In this document: positions 10,026 to 18,205 of the stretch, piece by piece
Layout: each line of letters begins with the position of its first letter
Numbering within the stretch: the first letter of the stretch is position 1
NCBI RefSeq assembly: GCF_010894455.1
Contig: NZ_JAAIXY010000017.1
Coordinates: 62,001-126,000 of the forward strand
Origin: Myxococcus eversor
GTDB taxonomy: Bacteria; Myxococcota; Myxococcia; Myxococcales; Myxococcaceae
Direction of reading: 5' to 3'
Length of the DNA: 64,000 nucleotides
The notes under the pieces: model-generated
Seen by the model: only the letters and a program-made list of their open reading frames with translations
The model's database searches: none
What the model was told of the DNA's origin: nothing
Made by a program: the position numbers and the translations under genes

Positions 10026-11675
10026 TCAGCGCCGTCGCACCAGCCAGCTCCGGCCCGACTGTCCCACCACCGACAGCTCGGACTGGAGGCGCGCGCCGAA
10101 CACCTGCGAGGGGTGGACGCCGCGCACCACGAAGGTGTCGTACCAGGCGCCCTGCGTGTCGAGATTCACGTCCTGGGGGCGCCACTCGGACGGGAAGGTG
10201 GGAGGCACCTCTCCCCGATAGCGCAGGGGCGAGTGCGGCGTGGAGGCGAAGGTGAAGTTCGGCACGCCGCCGCGCTCGCGCGCCAGCACCGCCGCCGAGT
10301 GGATGAACACCGGGAAGCGCACCACTCGCGAGCCCGGGTCATAGATGAGGCCCATGACGCGGGGCTTCTGCCCGGTGGCCGCCACCAGGCCTTCCCACTC
10401 GGACGCCTCGCGGGAGAACGCGCGGAAGCCCCGGCCCAGCGTGAAGGCCAGCACCAGCGCGCACGCCCCGGCGGCCCACCTCAGCGGCACCCGCCACTCC
10501 GGAATCGTCGCGGGCGCGGTGGCCACCAGCAGCGCGGCGGCCAGGTGCGCGTAGCGCGTGTTGAGGTAGTAGACGTAGCCGCGGATGTCGAATGGCAGCA
10601 GGAAGTAGAGCGCGAGCGCCAGCACCCCGAGCCCCAGCAGCCGCGCGCGCGCCACCGGACCTTGAGTGCCCACGGGCCCTGGACGCACGAGCGCCGCCAC
10701 CCAGCCCGCGAGCGCCACCGCGCCCACCGCGTACATCGCCCACCGGTCCGAGCCGTCGCGCAGCGTGTTGGCGAGCACGTCGAACAGCTCCGCGCGGTTC
10801 TGCGCGAAGCCCTTCCACCCCAGGTTCTGCGGGGAGAACGTGGGGCCCCACGCCTTCCAGGGCGCGCCGGGCTGGATGTCCGGCGGCTCGCCGAAGCGCA
10901 GCACGACCCAGCCGAGGAACAGCGCCACGCCGGGCACCACGCCCAGCAGGGCCGGCAGCCGGGGCCGCAGCCGCGCCATGAGCCCCCGCGCGGTGGAGTC
11001 CTCCGGCACCGCCGTGGTGAGCAGCAACCACGGCAGCCCGAAGGCGAGGAACCCGAACGCCTGCACATGGAACAGCAGCACCGCGACGAGACAGCCCGCC
11101 AGCGCCCACGCCCAGGTGCGCCGCCGGGGCACGTCCTCCAGCGCTCGCACGAAGAAGCCGCAGCACAGAAACGTCAGCGGCAGGGCCGCGCAGTAGTTGA
11201 TGAAGCCCCAGCCGAAGCTGTCGCCGTACGCGAAGGGCAGGGCGAGCAGCGAGGGCCACGTCGGCCGCTTCAGCGAACGCAGCAGGAAACCCAGGCTCAG
11301 CGGCAGGCCCACCACGTACGCGGTGAGGAAGACGCGGTTGGCCAGGTCCAGCGGGAGCAGCCAGTTCAGCGCGCTGACCAGGTAGTAGTAGCCGAGGTAG
11401 GGCGTCAGCGCATGTCGCGCCTCGAAGAGCTGGGGATACAGCGTGCTCGGGTCATCCAGCCGGTGAAGCACGGAGATGAGGTACAGGTGCTGCGGCAGGT
11501 CCACCATCGGCAGGTGGCTCGACACCCAGAGGGGCAGCGCTCCCAGCACCAGGGCGGCGAGTTGAATAAAGCGGGCGTTGGGGTTCGTCACGAGAGGTGC
11601 CGGACTGTATGCGTCGCTTCCTTGCCCGGCGAGCAACCGACGTGAGGGCTCGGGCCCATCGCGCCGGGTAGACAA
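10026..11675 (-). CDS. Polytopic membrane protein, possibly GT-C-like glycosyltransferase
   Basis: A 549-residue protein with about ten to twelve hydrophobic helices between residues 35 and 430, then a roughly 115-residue soluble C-terminal domain. The first loop after helix 1 contains H-L-P-M-V-D-L-P-Q-H. An acidic residue in this first periplasmic loop is typical of GT-C lipid-sugar-dependent glycosyltransferases, but I see no decisive family motif. The ATG at 11675 is the longest start; a GTG at 11591 would remove 28 non-hydrophobic residues and may be the true start, since neither has a clear ribosome site. It is divergent from the small Cys-rich secreted protein at 11771. Confidence 0.72.
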   Translation of the reverse strand: MSTRRDGPEPSRRLLAGQGSDAYSPAPLVTNPNARFIQLAALVLGALPLWVSSHLPMVDLPQHLYLISVLHRLDDPSTLYPQLFEARHALTPYLGYYYLVSALNWLLPLDLANRVFLTAYVVGLPLSLGFLLRSLKRPTWPSLLALPFAYGDSFGWGFINYCAALPLTFLCCGFFVRALEDVPRRRTWAWALAGCLVAVLLFHVQAFGFLAFGLPWLLLTTAVPEDSTARGLMARLRPRLPALLGVVPGVALFLGWVVLRFGEPPDIQPGAPWKAWGPTFSPQNLGWKGFAQNRAELFDVLANTLRDGSDRWAMYAVGAVALAGWVAALVRPGPVGTQGPVARARLLGLGVLALALYFLLPFDIRGYVYYLNTRYAHLAAALLVATAPATIPEWRVPLRWAAGACALVLAFTLGRGFRAFSREASEWEGLVAATGQKPRVMGLIYDPGSRVVRFPVFIHSAAVLARERGGVPNFTFASTPHSPLRYRGEVPPTFPSEWRPQDVNLDTQGAWYDTFVVRGVHPSQVFGARLQSELSVVGQSGRSWLVRRR

Positions 11676-11770
11676 AGGTATGGCCGTCGACCTTGGCAGT
11701 CGACGGGGGCTGCGCTATAGGCGCCGATGAACGGGAGCCGAGGCCGAGAGTCTCCCGAAGGAGAGCACAC

Positions 11771-12184
11771 ATGACACGCAACGCGACGATGGTGGCTGCG
11801 GGTCTGCTGGCCAGCGGTCTGCTGCTGCTCGCCCCCCGGGCGGCGAGCGCCTGCGAGGCCCACGCCCAGGCGGCACGGGCGAAGTCCGAGGAGGCCGCGA
11901 AGCCCGCTCCCGACACCGCTGCCCCCGAGGCGGCTCCCGCCCCCGAGAAGCCGCGGCCCACGGGTGGCGAGGTGGACCGTCCGCTGGACGCGCTCGACTC
12001 GCTGATGGCCGCCAAGTGCCAGTGTGGCAGCAAGGCGGACTGCACCTGCAAGAAGGGCTCGTGCGAGTGCTCCAAGTGCCAGAAGCCCAAGCGGCAGGTG
12101 ATGGACGCGCTGCGTGGCCGTCCCGCCGAGCTGAAGCTGGACGAGGCGCGCCGCTACGACGCCTCCGCCGGCATCTTCATCTGA
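11771..12184 (+). CDS. Small secreted Cys-rich metallothionein-like protein
   Basis: A 137-residue protein with a good ribosome site (GAAGGAGAG) and a Sec signal peptide (about 1-27, cleavage likely near ASA-C28). An Ala/Pro/Glu linker follows. Residues 83-103 hold seven cysteines as CxC, CxC, CxC then C (Cys83, 85, 91, 93, 98, 100, 103), separated by Lys/Ser/Gly/Asp and without aromatic residues. CxC clusters of this spacing are the signature of metallothioneins that bind Zn, Cu or Cd through thiolates. The C-terminal 30 residues are a charged helix-like tail. Export of a metallothionein-like domain would be unusual, since such proteins are normally cytoplasmic. A disulfide-knotted surface protein is the main alternative. 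It converges on the methyltransferase with a one-base gap. Confidence 0.78.
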   Translation: MTRNATMVAAGLLASGLLLLAPRAASACEAHAQAARAKSEEAAKPAPDTAAPEAAPAPEKPRPTGGEVDRPLDALDSLMAAKCQCGSKADCTCKKGSCECSKCQKPKRQVMDALRGRPAELKLDEARRYDASAGIFI

Positions 12185-12185
12185 T

Positions 12186-12998
12186 TCAGCGAGGCACCTC
12201 GGCGGAGCCCTTCTCCGCCTTGAGGACCAGGAGTGGCGGCAGGGCCACGCGCTCGAAGCGCACCAGTCCCGCCGCGCTGGCCGCCGCTCGCAGTGTCGCT
12301 TCGCCCCGGGGGTGAAGCCCCACGCGGCGGTGCAGGACACCGGAGGCGGAGCCCGGGGGCGCGTACGTGCTCGCCACCCAGCGGCCCCCCGGACGCAGCA
12401 CCCGCGCCACCTCCAGCATCAGCCGGCCCAGGTCCTCCAGGTAGTGGAGCGAGTCGGCCATCAGCACCGCGCCGAGCGTGCCGTCCTGGAAGGGGAGCGC
12501 GGGCGCCTGCGCGCGCAGGAAGTCCACCGTCGCGCCCGCCTCGCGCGCCTGGGCCACGCCTTCCTCCAGCATGGCGGGCGACACGTCCTGGCCCACGACG
12601 AGGGGAAAGGCCGGCTCCCGTGCCAGCCGCCGCGCCACCAGGCCCGTGCCACAGCCCAAGTCGAGCACCGGCCCCTCGGGCGTGCCCAGGAGGCTGCGAT
12701 AGAGCAGGTACTCGCTGTCCGTGTCGAGCGGACGGCGCAGGAGCGCGCGCTGGAGCGCGGGGCGCACATAGCGCTCGTAGGAGCGGGCCACCCAGCGACT
12801 CTCCAGGCCGCGCTGGAGTCCTCCGGCGGTGGCGTGCTCCAGGACGAGGTCAGCGACGCCCTCGGCCACCGGATAGCTGGCGCGACACTCCGGGCAGCGA
12901 AGCGGCCCGAACATCAGCACCGGCGCGGGCGCCTCCGCACGGAGGGCGCCACGGCGGCAGCGAGGACACCGGAGGAGCTGGACGAGCGCGTGCCGCAT
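12186..12998 (-). CDS. SAM-dependent methyltransferase with N-terminal zinc ribbon
   Basis: A 270-residue protein. The first 50 residues form a Trm112-like zinc-ribbon with two CxxC pairs (CPRC and CPEC). A class I methyltransferase domain follows: VLDLGCGTGLVARRL (motif I), an acidic residue at the end of strand 2 (GQDVSPAML), ADSLHYLEDL and a VLRPGGRWV post-motif. The layout resembles ribosomal/tRNA or small-molecule methyltransferases such as RlmA-like and UbiE-like enzymes; the substrate is not evident. It starts at ATG 12998, and the zinc-ribbon gene at 13029-13643 is immediately upstream on the same strand (30 bases), so the two may be co-transcribed. Confidence 0.85.
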   Translation of the reverse strand: MRHALVQLLRCPRCRRGALRAEAPAPVLMFGPLRCPECRASYPVAEGVADLVLEHATAGGLQRGLESRWVARSYERYVRPALQRALLRRPLDTDSEYLLYRSLLGTPEGPVLDLGCGTGLVARRLAREPAFPLVVGQDVSPAMLEEGVAQAREAGATVDFLRAQAPALPFQDGTLGAVLMADSLHYLEDLGRLMLEVARVLRPGGRWVASTYAPPGSASGVLHRRVGLHPRGEATLRAAASAAGLVRFERVALPPLLVLKAEKGSAEVPR

Positions 12999-13028
12999 GA
13001 TTTGTCCGCGGCGGTCCTCGGCGGCGAC

Positions 13029-13643
13029 TCAGGCCGACGGGCCCGGGTCCGCCAACACGCGACGGTCCTCGGCGACCAGGACGGGCCAGCCTCGGGCCAT
13101 GGCCTCGCGGAAGAACGACGCCAGCTCCTTGCGGCTGTGGTTCACCGCGCCCTGGAAGGGGTCGATGAGGGCTTCCTCACCCAGGCTGCGGGTGGAGTTG
13201 AGCTCCACCGGCGTCCCGCACCGCTCACAGCGGATGGACACCTGACGCACCAGGGCCACGGGCACCGCGTACCGGGCGCCGCAGTCGCCGCACTTCCACA
13301 CCAGCGCGCGCTCACCCGCCTCGCGCCGGGCCAGGCTCTCCAACTCGTCCGCCAACCTCAAGAGCGCGGGCAAGTCCTGGGGAGGCTGGGCGAAGACCGC
13401 GGAAGGACCGAACCCCGTCTCGGGAGCTCCCAGCTTGGGAGGCTTGTCCCCCTGAAGAAGGGAGCGCATGCGGTCCTTGGCGCGGACATCGCGGAACTCG
13501 GCGCCCGCCAGGGCGCGCTCCACCGCCTCGTGGACCGGCGGCAGGTCCGGCTCGAGGCGCTCATCTACCGGCAGCGACTGGGGGTGTTCCACCAGCCGGT
13601 GCGACGGAACTGCGAGAAATCGGAAGGCCACGGATGGCTCCAT
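13029..13643 (-). CDS. Zinc-ribbon protein of unknown function
   Basis: A 204-residue protein from the ATG at 13643; the frame can be extended to 13682 but the added residues are Arg-rich and unlikely. The middle (about 115-150) contains CGDCGARYAVP...IRCERCG, two CxxC pairs 20 residues apart, with the ARYAVP segment typical of MJ0042-type zinc ribbons that open many myxobacterial regulators and FrzS/GltJ-like proteins. The N-terminal half is helical and charged, with no membrane segment. The C-terminal end has helices SRKELASFFREAM and a strand WPVLVAEDRRVL. Function unknown. It lies between nadA and the methyltransferase on the same strand. Confidence 0.75.
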   Translation of the reverse strand: MEPSVAFRFLAVPSHRLVEHPQSLPVDERLEPDLPPVHEAVERALAGAEFRDVRAKDRMRSLLQGDKPPKLGAPETGFGPSAVFAQPPQDLPALLRLADELESLARREAGERALVWKCGDCGARYAVPVALVRQVSIRCERCGTPVELNSTRSLGEEALIDPFQGAVNHSRKELASFFREAMARGWPVLVAEDRRVLADPGPSA

Positions 13644-13709
13644 TGCACCCCGGCCTTTCCGGCGCAAGACGCGAGTTGGCAAATGTCCGCTGCGACGACA
13701 GATTCCGCT

Positions 13710-14642
13710 CTATCTGGACCACTCCAGCATGCGCTGCAACGGAGCCCGGGCGGCCTCCCGCAAACCCTCCGGCATGGTCAGCTCCGGCGTCCGGTCCTTC
13801 ATGCACTTCCAGAGCTTCTCCATCGTGTTGAGCCGCATGTACGGGCACTCGTTGCACGCGCAGCCGTTGTCGGGCGGCGCGGGGATGAAGGTCTTCTGGG
13901 GCGCGCCCTTCTTCATCTGATGGAGGATGCCCGCCTCCGTCACGATGATGAACTTCTGCTTCGGGCTCTTGATGACGTACTCCAGGAGCGCCTTGGTGGA
14001 GCCGATGAAGTCCGCGTGCCGCAGCACCGACTGTTCGCATTCGGGATGGGCCACGACTTCCGCGTCAGGGTGCTCGACCTTGAGCCCCACCAGCTTCTTC
14101 TCGCTGAAGATTTCGTGGACGATGCAGCTGCCCGGCCACAGCACCATGTCCCGGCCCGTCTCCTTCATCACGTGGCGCCCCAGGTGCTGGTCCGGGGCGA
14201 AGAGGATCTGCCGCTCCTTGGGCACCTGGTTGACGATACGCACCGCGTTGGAGGACGTGCAGATGACGTCGCTCATCGCCTTCACCGCCGCGGAGCTGTT
14301 CACGTAGCTCACCACGAAGGCGCCCGGGTGCTTCTCCTTGAAGACCTTGAAGGCCGCCGGCGGGCACCGGTCCGACAACGAACAGCCCGCCTTCAAATCC
14401 GGGAGCAGCACCTGCCGGGTCGGATTCAGGATTTTCGCCGTCTCCGCCATGAAGTGCACACCGCAGAAGACGATGACGTCCGCTTCCGTGCGCTCCGCCG
14501 CCTGCGCCAACGCGAGGCTGTCCCCGACGAAGTCCGCGACATCCTGGACTTCGCTCTCCTGGTAGTAGTGCGCAAGAATCACAGCGTTCATGGAACGCTT
14601 GAGCTCCTGGATTTCCTGCGCGTAATCCACCTCGGTGCCCAT
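13710..14642 (-). CDS. nadA: Quinolinate synthase NadA
   Basis: A 310-residue [4Fe-4S] enzyme that condenses iminoaspartate with dihydroxyacetone phosphate to quinolinate in de novo NAD synthesis. Visible family motifs are ILAHYYQ near the start, GDSL, FCGVHFMAE (first cluster Cys), LPDLKAGCS, SYVNSSAAVKA, TSSNA, PDQHLG, AHPEC (second Cys) and the C-terminal DNGCACNECPYM. This set and the length fit the compact NadA type. The start at ATG 14642 is set by AAGGAGG five bases upstream; an in-frame start at 14666 is weaker. The A-type Fe-S carrier at 820 is the kind of protein that matures such clusters. NadB and NadC are not in the window. Confidence 0.97.
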   Translation of the reverse strand: MGTEVDYAQEIQELKRSMNAVILAHYYQESEVQDVADFVGDSLALAQAAERTEADVIVFCGVHFMAETAKILNPTRQVLLPDLKAGCSLSDRCPPAAFKVFKEKHPGAFVVSYVNSSAAVKAMSDVICTSSNAVRIVNQVPKERQILFAPDQHLGRHVMKETGRDMVLWPGSCIVHEIFSEKKLVGLKVEHPDAEVVAHPECEQSVLRHADFIGSTKALLEYVIKSPKQKFIIVTEAGILHQMKKGAPQKTFIPAPPDNGCACNECPYMRLNTMEKLWKCMKDRTPELTMPEGLREAARAPLQRMLEWSR

Positions 14643-15014
14643 GGCACCTCCTTGCCTGGTCGACACTTAACTCGGTCGCCGGGGCCAGGCCACATCGTCG
14701 GAAGTCGGCTGCCGGGCGAACGGACGGCTGTCGCTGGCGGGCCCTGGGTCGACTCTGCCACCGTCCCCCTTCGTGCAAGTGCGATGCATGCCCGCATCAC
14801 CTGACGGCGCGGAGAGGGTAGACTCCGCGCAATCCTCCGGGTCGGCCCGGAGGGAGGCAGTCGCCTTGCTGTCAAGCTTGGACAAGCCACACATTCGGGG
14901 TCGAGAACACGCGATCGGCTGGTGGAGAGGGGGCGGCACCGGACCTGTGGCCTTGGGCAGGCAGTTGAAGCTGCCCCTTCTCCATTTGAACGCCTTTCCC
15001 GTCGAGGAGAGAGC
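14643..15014. other. 372-base divergent intergenic region with a small hairpin
   Basis: This gap separates divergent nadA and the PixB-like gene. Its only clear structure is a perfect eight-base stem, CCTCCGGG (14834-14841) with CCCGGAGG (14846-14853), closed by a TCGG loop. Both promoters must lie here, but I find no convincing -35/-10 pair. The frame open at 14773-15018 has no coding character. Confidence 0.5.
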
Positions 15015-17426
15015 ATGAGTGTCCCCACTCAGGACGTCCTGATTGTGCATCCGAACGAGGGCCGGCGCGCCGCGCTGGCCGAGGTCCTGGGAGTCCACCG
15101 TGTCGTGGCGGTGGAGTCCCAGGTGGAAGCCACGCGGAGAATGGAAGCCACCGCGCCCACCCTCATCATCGCCCCACCGGAGAACGCGAGACGTTTCCTG
15201 AGACATGTCGACAGGGCGGCCCCGGAGGCCGTGCGCGTCTTCGTGTGCGCGCAGTCGGACCGTCAAGGACTGGAGGAACTCGTGGAGACGGCCGCCGAAG
15301 GCCACGTCTTCAACACGCTGGATGACGGGCTGACCGTGTCGGAGCTGGGCCGGCGTCTCACCAACATCCTCCAGCATCGCTCCTCCGCCCGGGTGACTCC
15401 GGCCAGCTCGCTGTCGGTGCACTTCCGGCTCAATGGCGTGACGCATCAGGCGGGCTGCCTGGATGTCGGCAACTTCGGCGCCGCGCTGCGCGTGCCGCTC
15501 ACCGCCTCCATCGGCGCGTTCCTCCAGGGCACCGTGCTGGAGGATCTGACCTTCGAGCGTCACGGGAAGAAGGTGCTCCAGGTTCCTCGCGCCTTCATCC
15601 GCCACGCCCAGCAGGTCCAGGCCAGCTCGCAGTCCTATCTGCGCCTGGGCATCGCCTGGAGCGACGGGTTGGAGGAGGCCACCGCGCCCCCGACCTCCCG
15701 GATGCGGGACCCCGTCATCGTCCTGGCGCTGTTGCGCAAGGCGGTGCGGCGCGAGACGCCCATCTGGCTGCACTTCCTGGACACGCCCTCGTCGCACTTC
15801 CGACTGGAGGCGCCGGTGGTGGAGTTGCAGGACGGGCGCGCGGTGCTCCGGGGCTTCAATGACGGCGCCTTCCCCGCGGACGCGGGGGACGTGCTCCAGC
15901 TCACCTTCGAGGTCGGCGGTCAGAGCTACACGGGCGCCACCAGCGTGCTGCGTCGGGGCGACAACGGTGCGTTCCTGAGCGTGCCGCGCTCCGTGGGACT
16001 GCAGAACCGGCGAGGCCTGCAGCGCTTCCGGTTGGGGCCGGACCATCGGTTCCTGGTGACGTTCAATGCCCCCGTCAACGGCGAGCGCATCACCCGCTCG
16101 GTGTTGGACCTGAGCGGGCGCGGCTTCGCCTTTCCCTTCGACGCCTCGTGCGAGGTGCTGCCCGCCGGCTCGCAGCTGGAGGTCGCGCTGCTGCTGCCGG
16201 ATGGCTCGGAGGTGCCGTGTCGCGCGGAGGTCCGCTCGGTGGACGCGGTCAACACCGACAGCCGGTTCGACCGCAGCCTGCGTCCCTACCGCTGCGGCGT
16301 GCGACTGCTGGAGGTCCCTCCGAAGGTCCGCGACGCCATCCATGACGCCTTCATGGCCTCGCGCAGCGGCGCCTCGCGGGATGGTGGGCGGGAGAAGCTC
16401 ATCGACATCTGGAAGATGATGGAGGAGTCCCACTACACCTTCCATCCGGACTACCCCTTCGGGGGCGAGGCGGGTTACCTGGACGCGCTGGAGCACACGC
16501 ACCAGCGGCTGGCCGAGGCGAAGGACCTGGGGCGCTCCATCCTCTACGCGGACTCGGGAGCCATCATGGGCCACGTGGGCGGGCTGAGGATGCACTCGGG
16601 CTCGTGGCTGGTGCAGCACCTGGCCGTCCGTCCGGGCTTCCACCGGCACGAGCAGATCGCCAACGACCTGACGGCGCTCGCGGTGGAGATGGGCGAGGCC
16701 ATCGAGGACGTGGAGTTCCTGCGGTACATGTGGCGCAGCGACAACCGGTGGCCCAACCGGCTGGGCACGTGGCTGGCCCGCGTCATGGAGAACCGCGGCT
16801 TCAGCATGCTGCGGACCTTCCACTACATGCGCCTGGCGTTGGAGGGGGCTCCGGAGGTTCCCGCGACGACGCTGACGGTGAGGGAGGGGCGCCCCGAGGA
16901 CCGGGCCTGGCTGGAGGCGCACCTGCGCGCGAAGGGCGAGGTCGTCCGGGTGCTGGCCGAGGACCTCCAGGCGGAGCCGGACGCGGAGGACCGGATGCGC
17001 GCGCGCTTCGCGGCGGCCGGGCTCTACAGGGACAGGCGCATGTTCGTCGTGGATGGCGAAGACGGCCCCCTGGCGCTCGCGTTGGTGGAGGAGGCCTCTC
17101 CCGGGTTGAGCTTCATCGAGGTGACCAACGGCTTCTGGCTGGAGGTCGCGGACCGCTCGAACCCGAAGACGGAGGAGGCGCTGCTCGCGCTGGTGCGCCG
17201 GTGCATCGAACACGCGCGTGGACGCGGGCGTCCCTCCGCGGTGGCGCTGGTGGCGGATGAGGACGCGCCGCTGCTGGCGCGGCTCGGCTTCGGGGACAAT
17301 GGGCGCTTCTGCGAGTGGATCTTCCACCGCTCCATGGTCCGCCGCTGGTGCGACCTGTGGCGCTCGCTCTTCGAGCGGCTCAGCCGCCCGCGTCGCGCCA
17401 CCGCCGAGGACCCTTCATGTACTTGA
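15015..17426 (+). CDS. pixB: PilZ/acetyltransferase protein, PixB-like
   Basis: An 803-residue protein starting at ATG 15015 after GAGGAGAG. Residues about 1-110 look like a receiver fold lacking the usual phospho-Asp context. Residues about 128-215 resemble a degenerate PilZ domain. Residues 235-335 are YcgR-N-like. Residues 335-450 are a better PilZ domain, with an Arg-rich entry (NRRGLQRFRL) and DLSGRGF. Residues about 460-780 are GNAT-like, with HLAVRPGFHRHEQIANDL. Two PilZ domains plus an acetyltransferase domain is the reported make-up of PixB of M. xanthus, a c-di-GMP receptor affecting motility and development; I assign the name on architecture only. Its 3' end overlaps the methyltransferase start by 10 bases, the first link in a three-gene unit. 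Confidence 0.8.
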   Translation: MSVPTQDVLIVHPNEGRRAALAEVLGVHRVVAVESQVEATRRMEATAPTLIIAPPENARRFLRHVDRAAPEAVRVFVCAQSDRQGLEELVETAAEGHVFNTLDDGLTVSELGRRLTNILQHRSSARVTPASSLSVHFRLNGVTHQAGCLDVGNFGAALRVPLTASIGAFLQGTVLEDLTFERHGKKVLQVPRAFIRHAQQVQASSQSYLRLGIAWSDGLEEATAPPTSRMRDPVIVLALLRKAVRRETPIWLHFLDTPSSHFRLEAPVVELQDGRAVLRGFNDGAFPADAGDVLQLTFEVGGQSYTGATSVLRRGDNGAFLSVPRSVGLQNRRGLQRFRLGPDHRFLVTFNAPVNGERITRSVLDLSGRGFAFPFDASCEVLPAGSQLEVALLLPDGSEVPCRAEVRSVDAVNTDSRFDRSLRPYRCGVRLLEVPPKVRDAIHDAFMASRSGASRDGGREKLIDIWKMMEESHYTFHPDYPFGGEAGYLDALEHTHQRLAEAKDLGRSILYADSGAIMGHVGGLRMHSGSWLVQHLAVRPGFHRHEQIANDLTALAVEMGEAIEDVEFLRYMWRSDNRWPNRLGTWLARVMENRGFSMLRTFHYMRLALEGAPEVPATTLTVREGRPEDRAWLEAHLRAKGEVVRVLAEDLQAEPDAEDRMRARFAAAGLYRDRRMFVVDGEDGPLALALVEEASPGLSFIEVTNGFWLEVADRSNPKTEEALLALVRRCIEHARGRGRPSAVALVADEDAPLLARLGFGDNGRFCEWIFHRSMVRRWCDLWRSLFERLSRPRRATAEDPSCT

Positions 17427-18205
17427 TGGAGTCCACGGAGGAAGGACGACGGCTGCTCGCGCAGGAAGGAGCGTCCGGATACGTCCGGGCGCTCCTGGGC
17501 TCGACGGGGCTCGTGGCGGGTGCTCGGGCGCTGGACGCGGGCTGCGGGCCGGGGGGCATCTCCGAGACGATGGCGGACCTGGTGGGCCCCACGGGCCACG
17601 TCACCGGGGTGGACCTCAACGAGGACCGGCTGCGCGAGGCCACGGCGCGCAACGCCCACCGTCCCTGGTTGCGGTTCACCCAGGCGGACATCCGCCGCAC
17701 GGGCCTGCCCGACGCCTCCGTCGACTATGTCTGGAGCCAGTACGTCTTCGAGTACCTGCCGGACCGGCCCGTCGCGCTCGCGGAGTTGATGCGGGTCACC
17801 CGGCCGGGCGGCAAGGTGGTCGTCTCCGATATCGACGGGCTGGGCTTCCAGAACTGGCCCTTCCCGGAGTCGCTCCGGGAGGGGACCCAGCGCATCGTCG
17901 ACGCGCTGGCCACGCGCGGGTTTGATCTGCACGTGGGCCGCAAGCTCTTCTCGGAGTTCCGTCAGGCGGGCCTGCGCGACGTGCGCGTGCACCTGATGCC
18001 CTTCTACATGGTCGCCGGAGCGGCGGATGAGCGGCTGATGAAGGACTGGGAGGTCCGCTTCGCCGCGCTGGCCCCAGTGGCCGCGCCGGCCTTCGGCGGA
18101 GAGCAGCCCTACCAGGAACACTGCCGGGATTTCCTGCGCATGTTGGCGGACCCGGACGGACTCAAGTATGCGGTGACGCTGGTGACGGAGGGAACCCGGC
18201 CTTGA
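17417..18205 (+). CDS. SAM-dependent methyltransferase
   Basis: A 262-residue class I methyltransferase: ALDAGCGPGGISETMADLVG (motif I), VTGVDLNEDRL (acidic strand 2 end), FTQADIRR, VDYVWSQYVFEYL and VTRPGGKVVVSDID. The pattern is that of UbiE/small-molecule methyltransferases. The start at 17417 overlaps the end of the PixB-like gene by 10 bases. The stop codon (18203-18205) overlaps the TTG start of the hybrid kinase, so the three genes are very likely translationally coupled. The target is unknown. The neighbours suggest it modifies something in a signalling or surface pathway, but that is inference from context only. Confidence 0.86.
   Translation: MYLMESTEEGRRLLAQEGASGYVRALLGSTGLVAGARALDAGCGPGGISETMADLVGPTGHVTGVDLNEDRLREATARNAHRPWLRFTQADIRRTGLPDASVDYVWSQYVFEYLPDRPVALAELMRVTRPGGKVVVSDIDGLGFQNWPFPESLREGTQRIVDALATRGFDLHVGRKLFSEFRQAGLRDVRVHLMPFYMVAGAADERLMKDWEVRFAALAPVAAPAFGGEQPYQEHCRDFLRMLADPDGLKYAVTLVTEGTRP

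Noticed and set aside
14773..15018. Small plus-strand gene between nadA and the PixB-like gene
   Set aside because: No ribosome site and no coding character; it reads through a hairpin and overlaps the real start at 15015.
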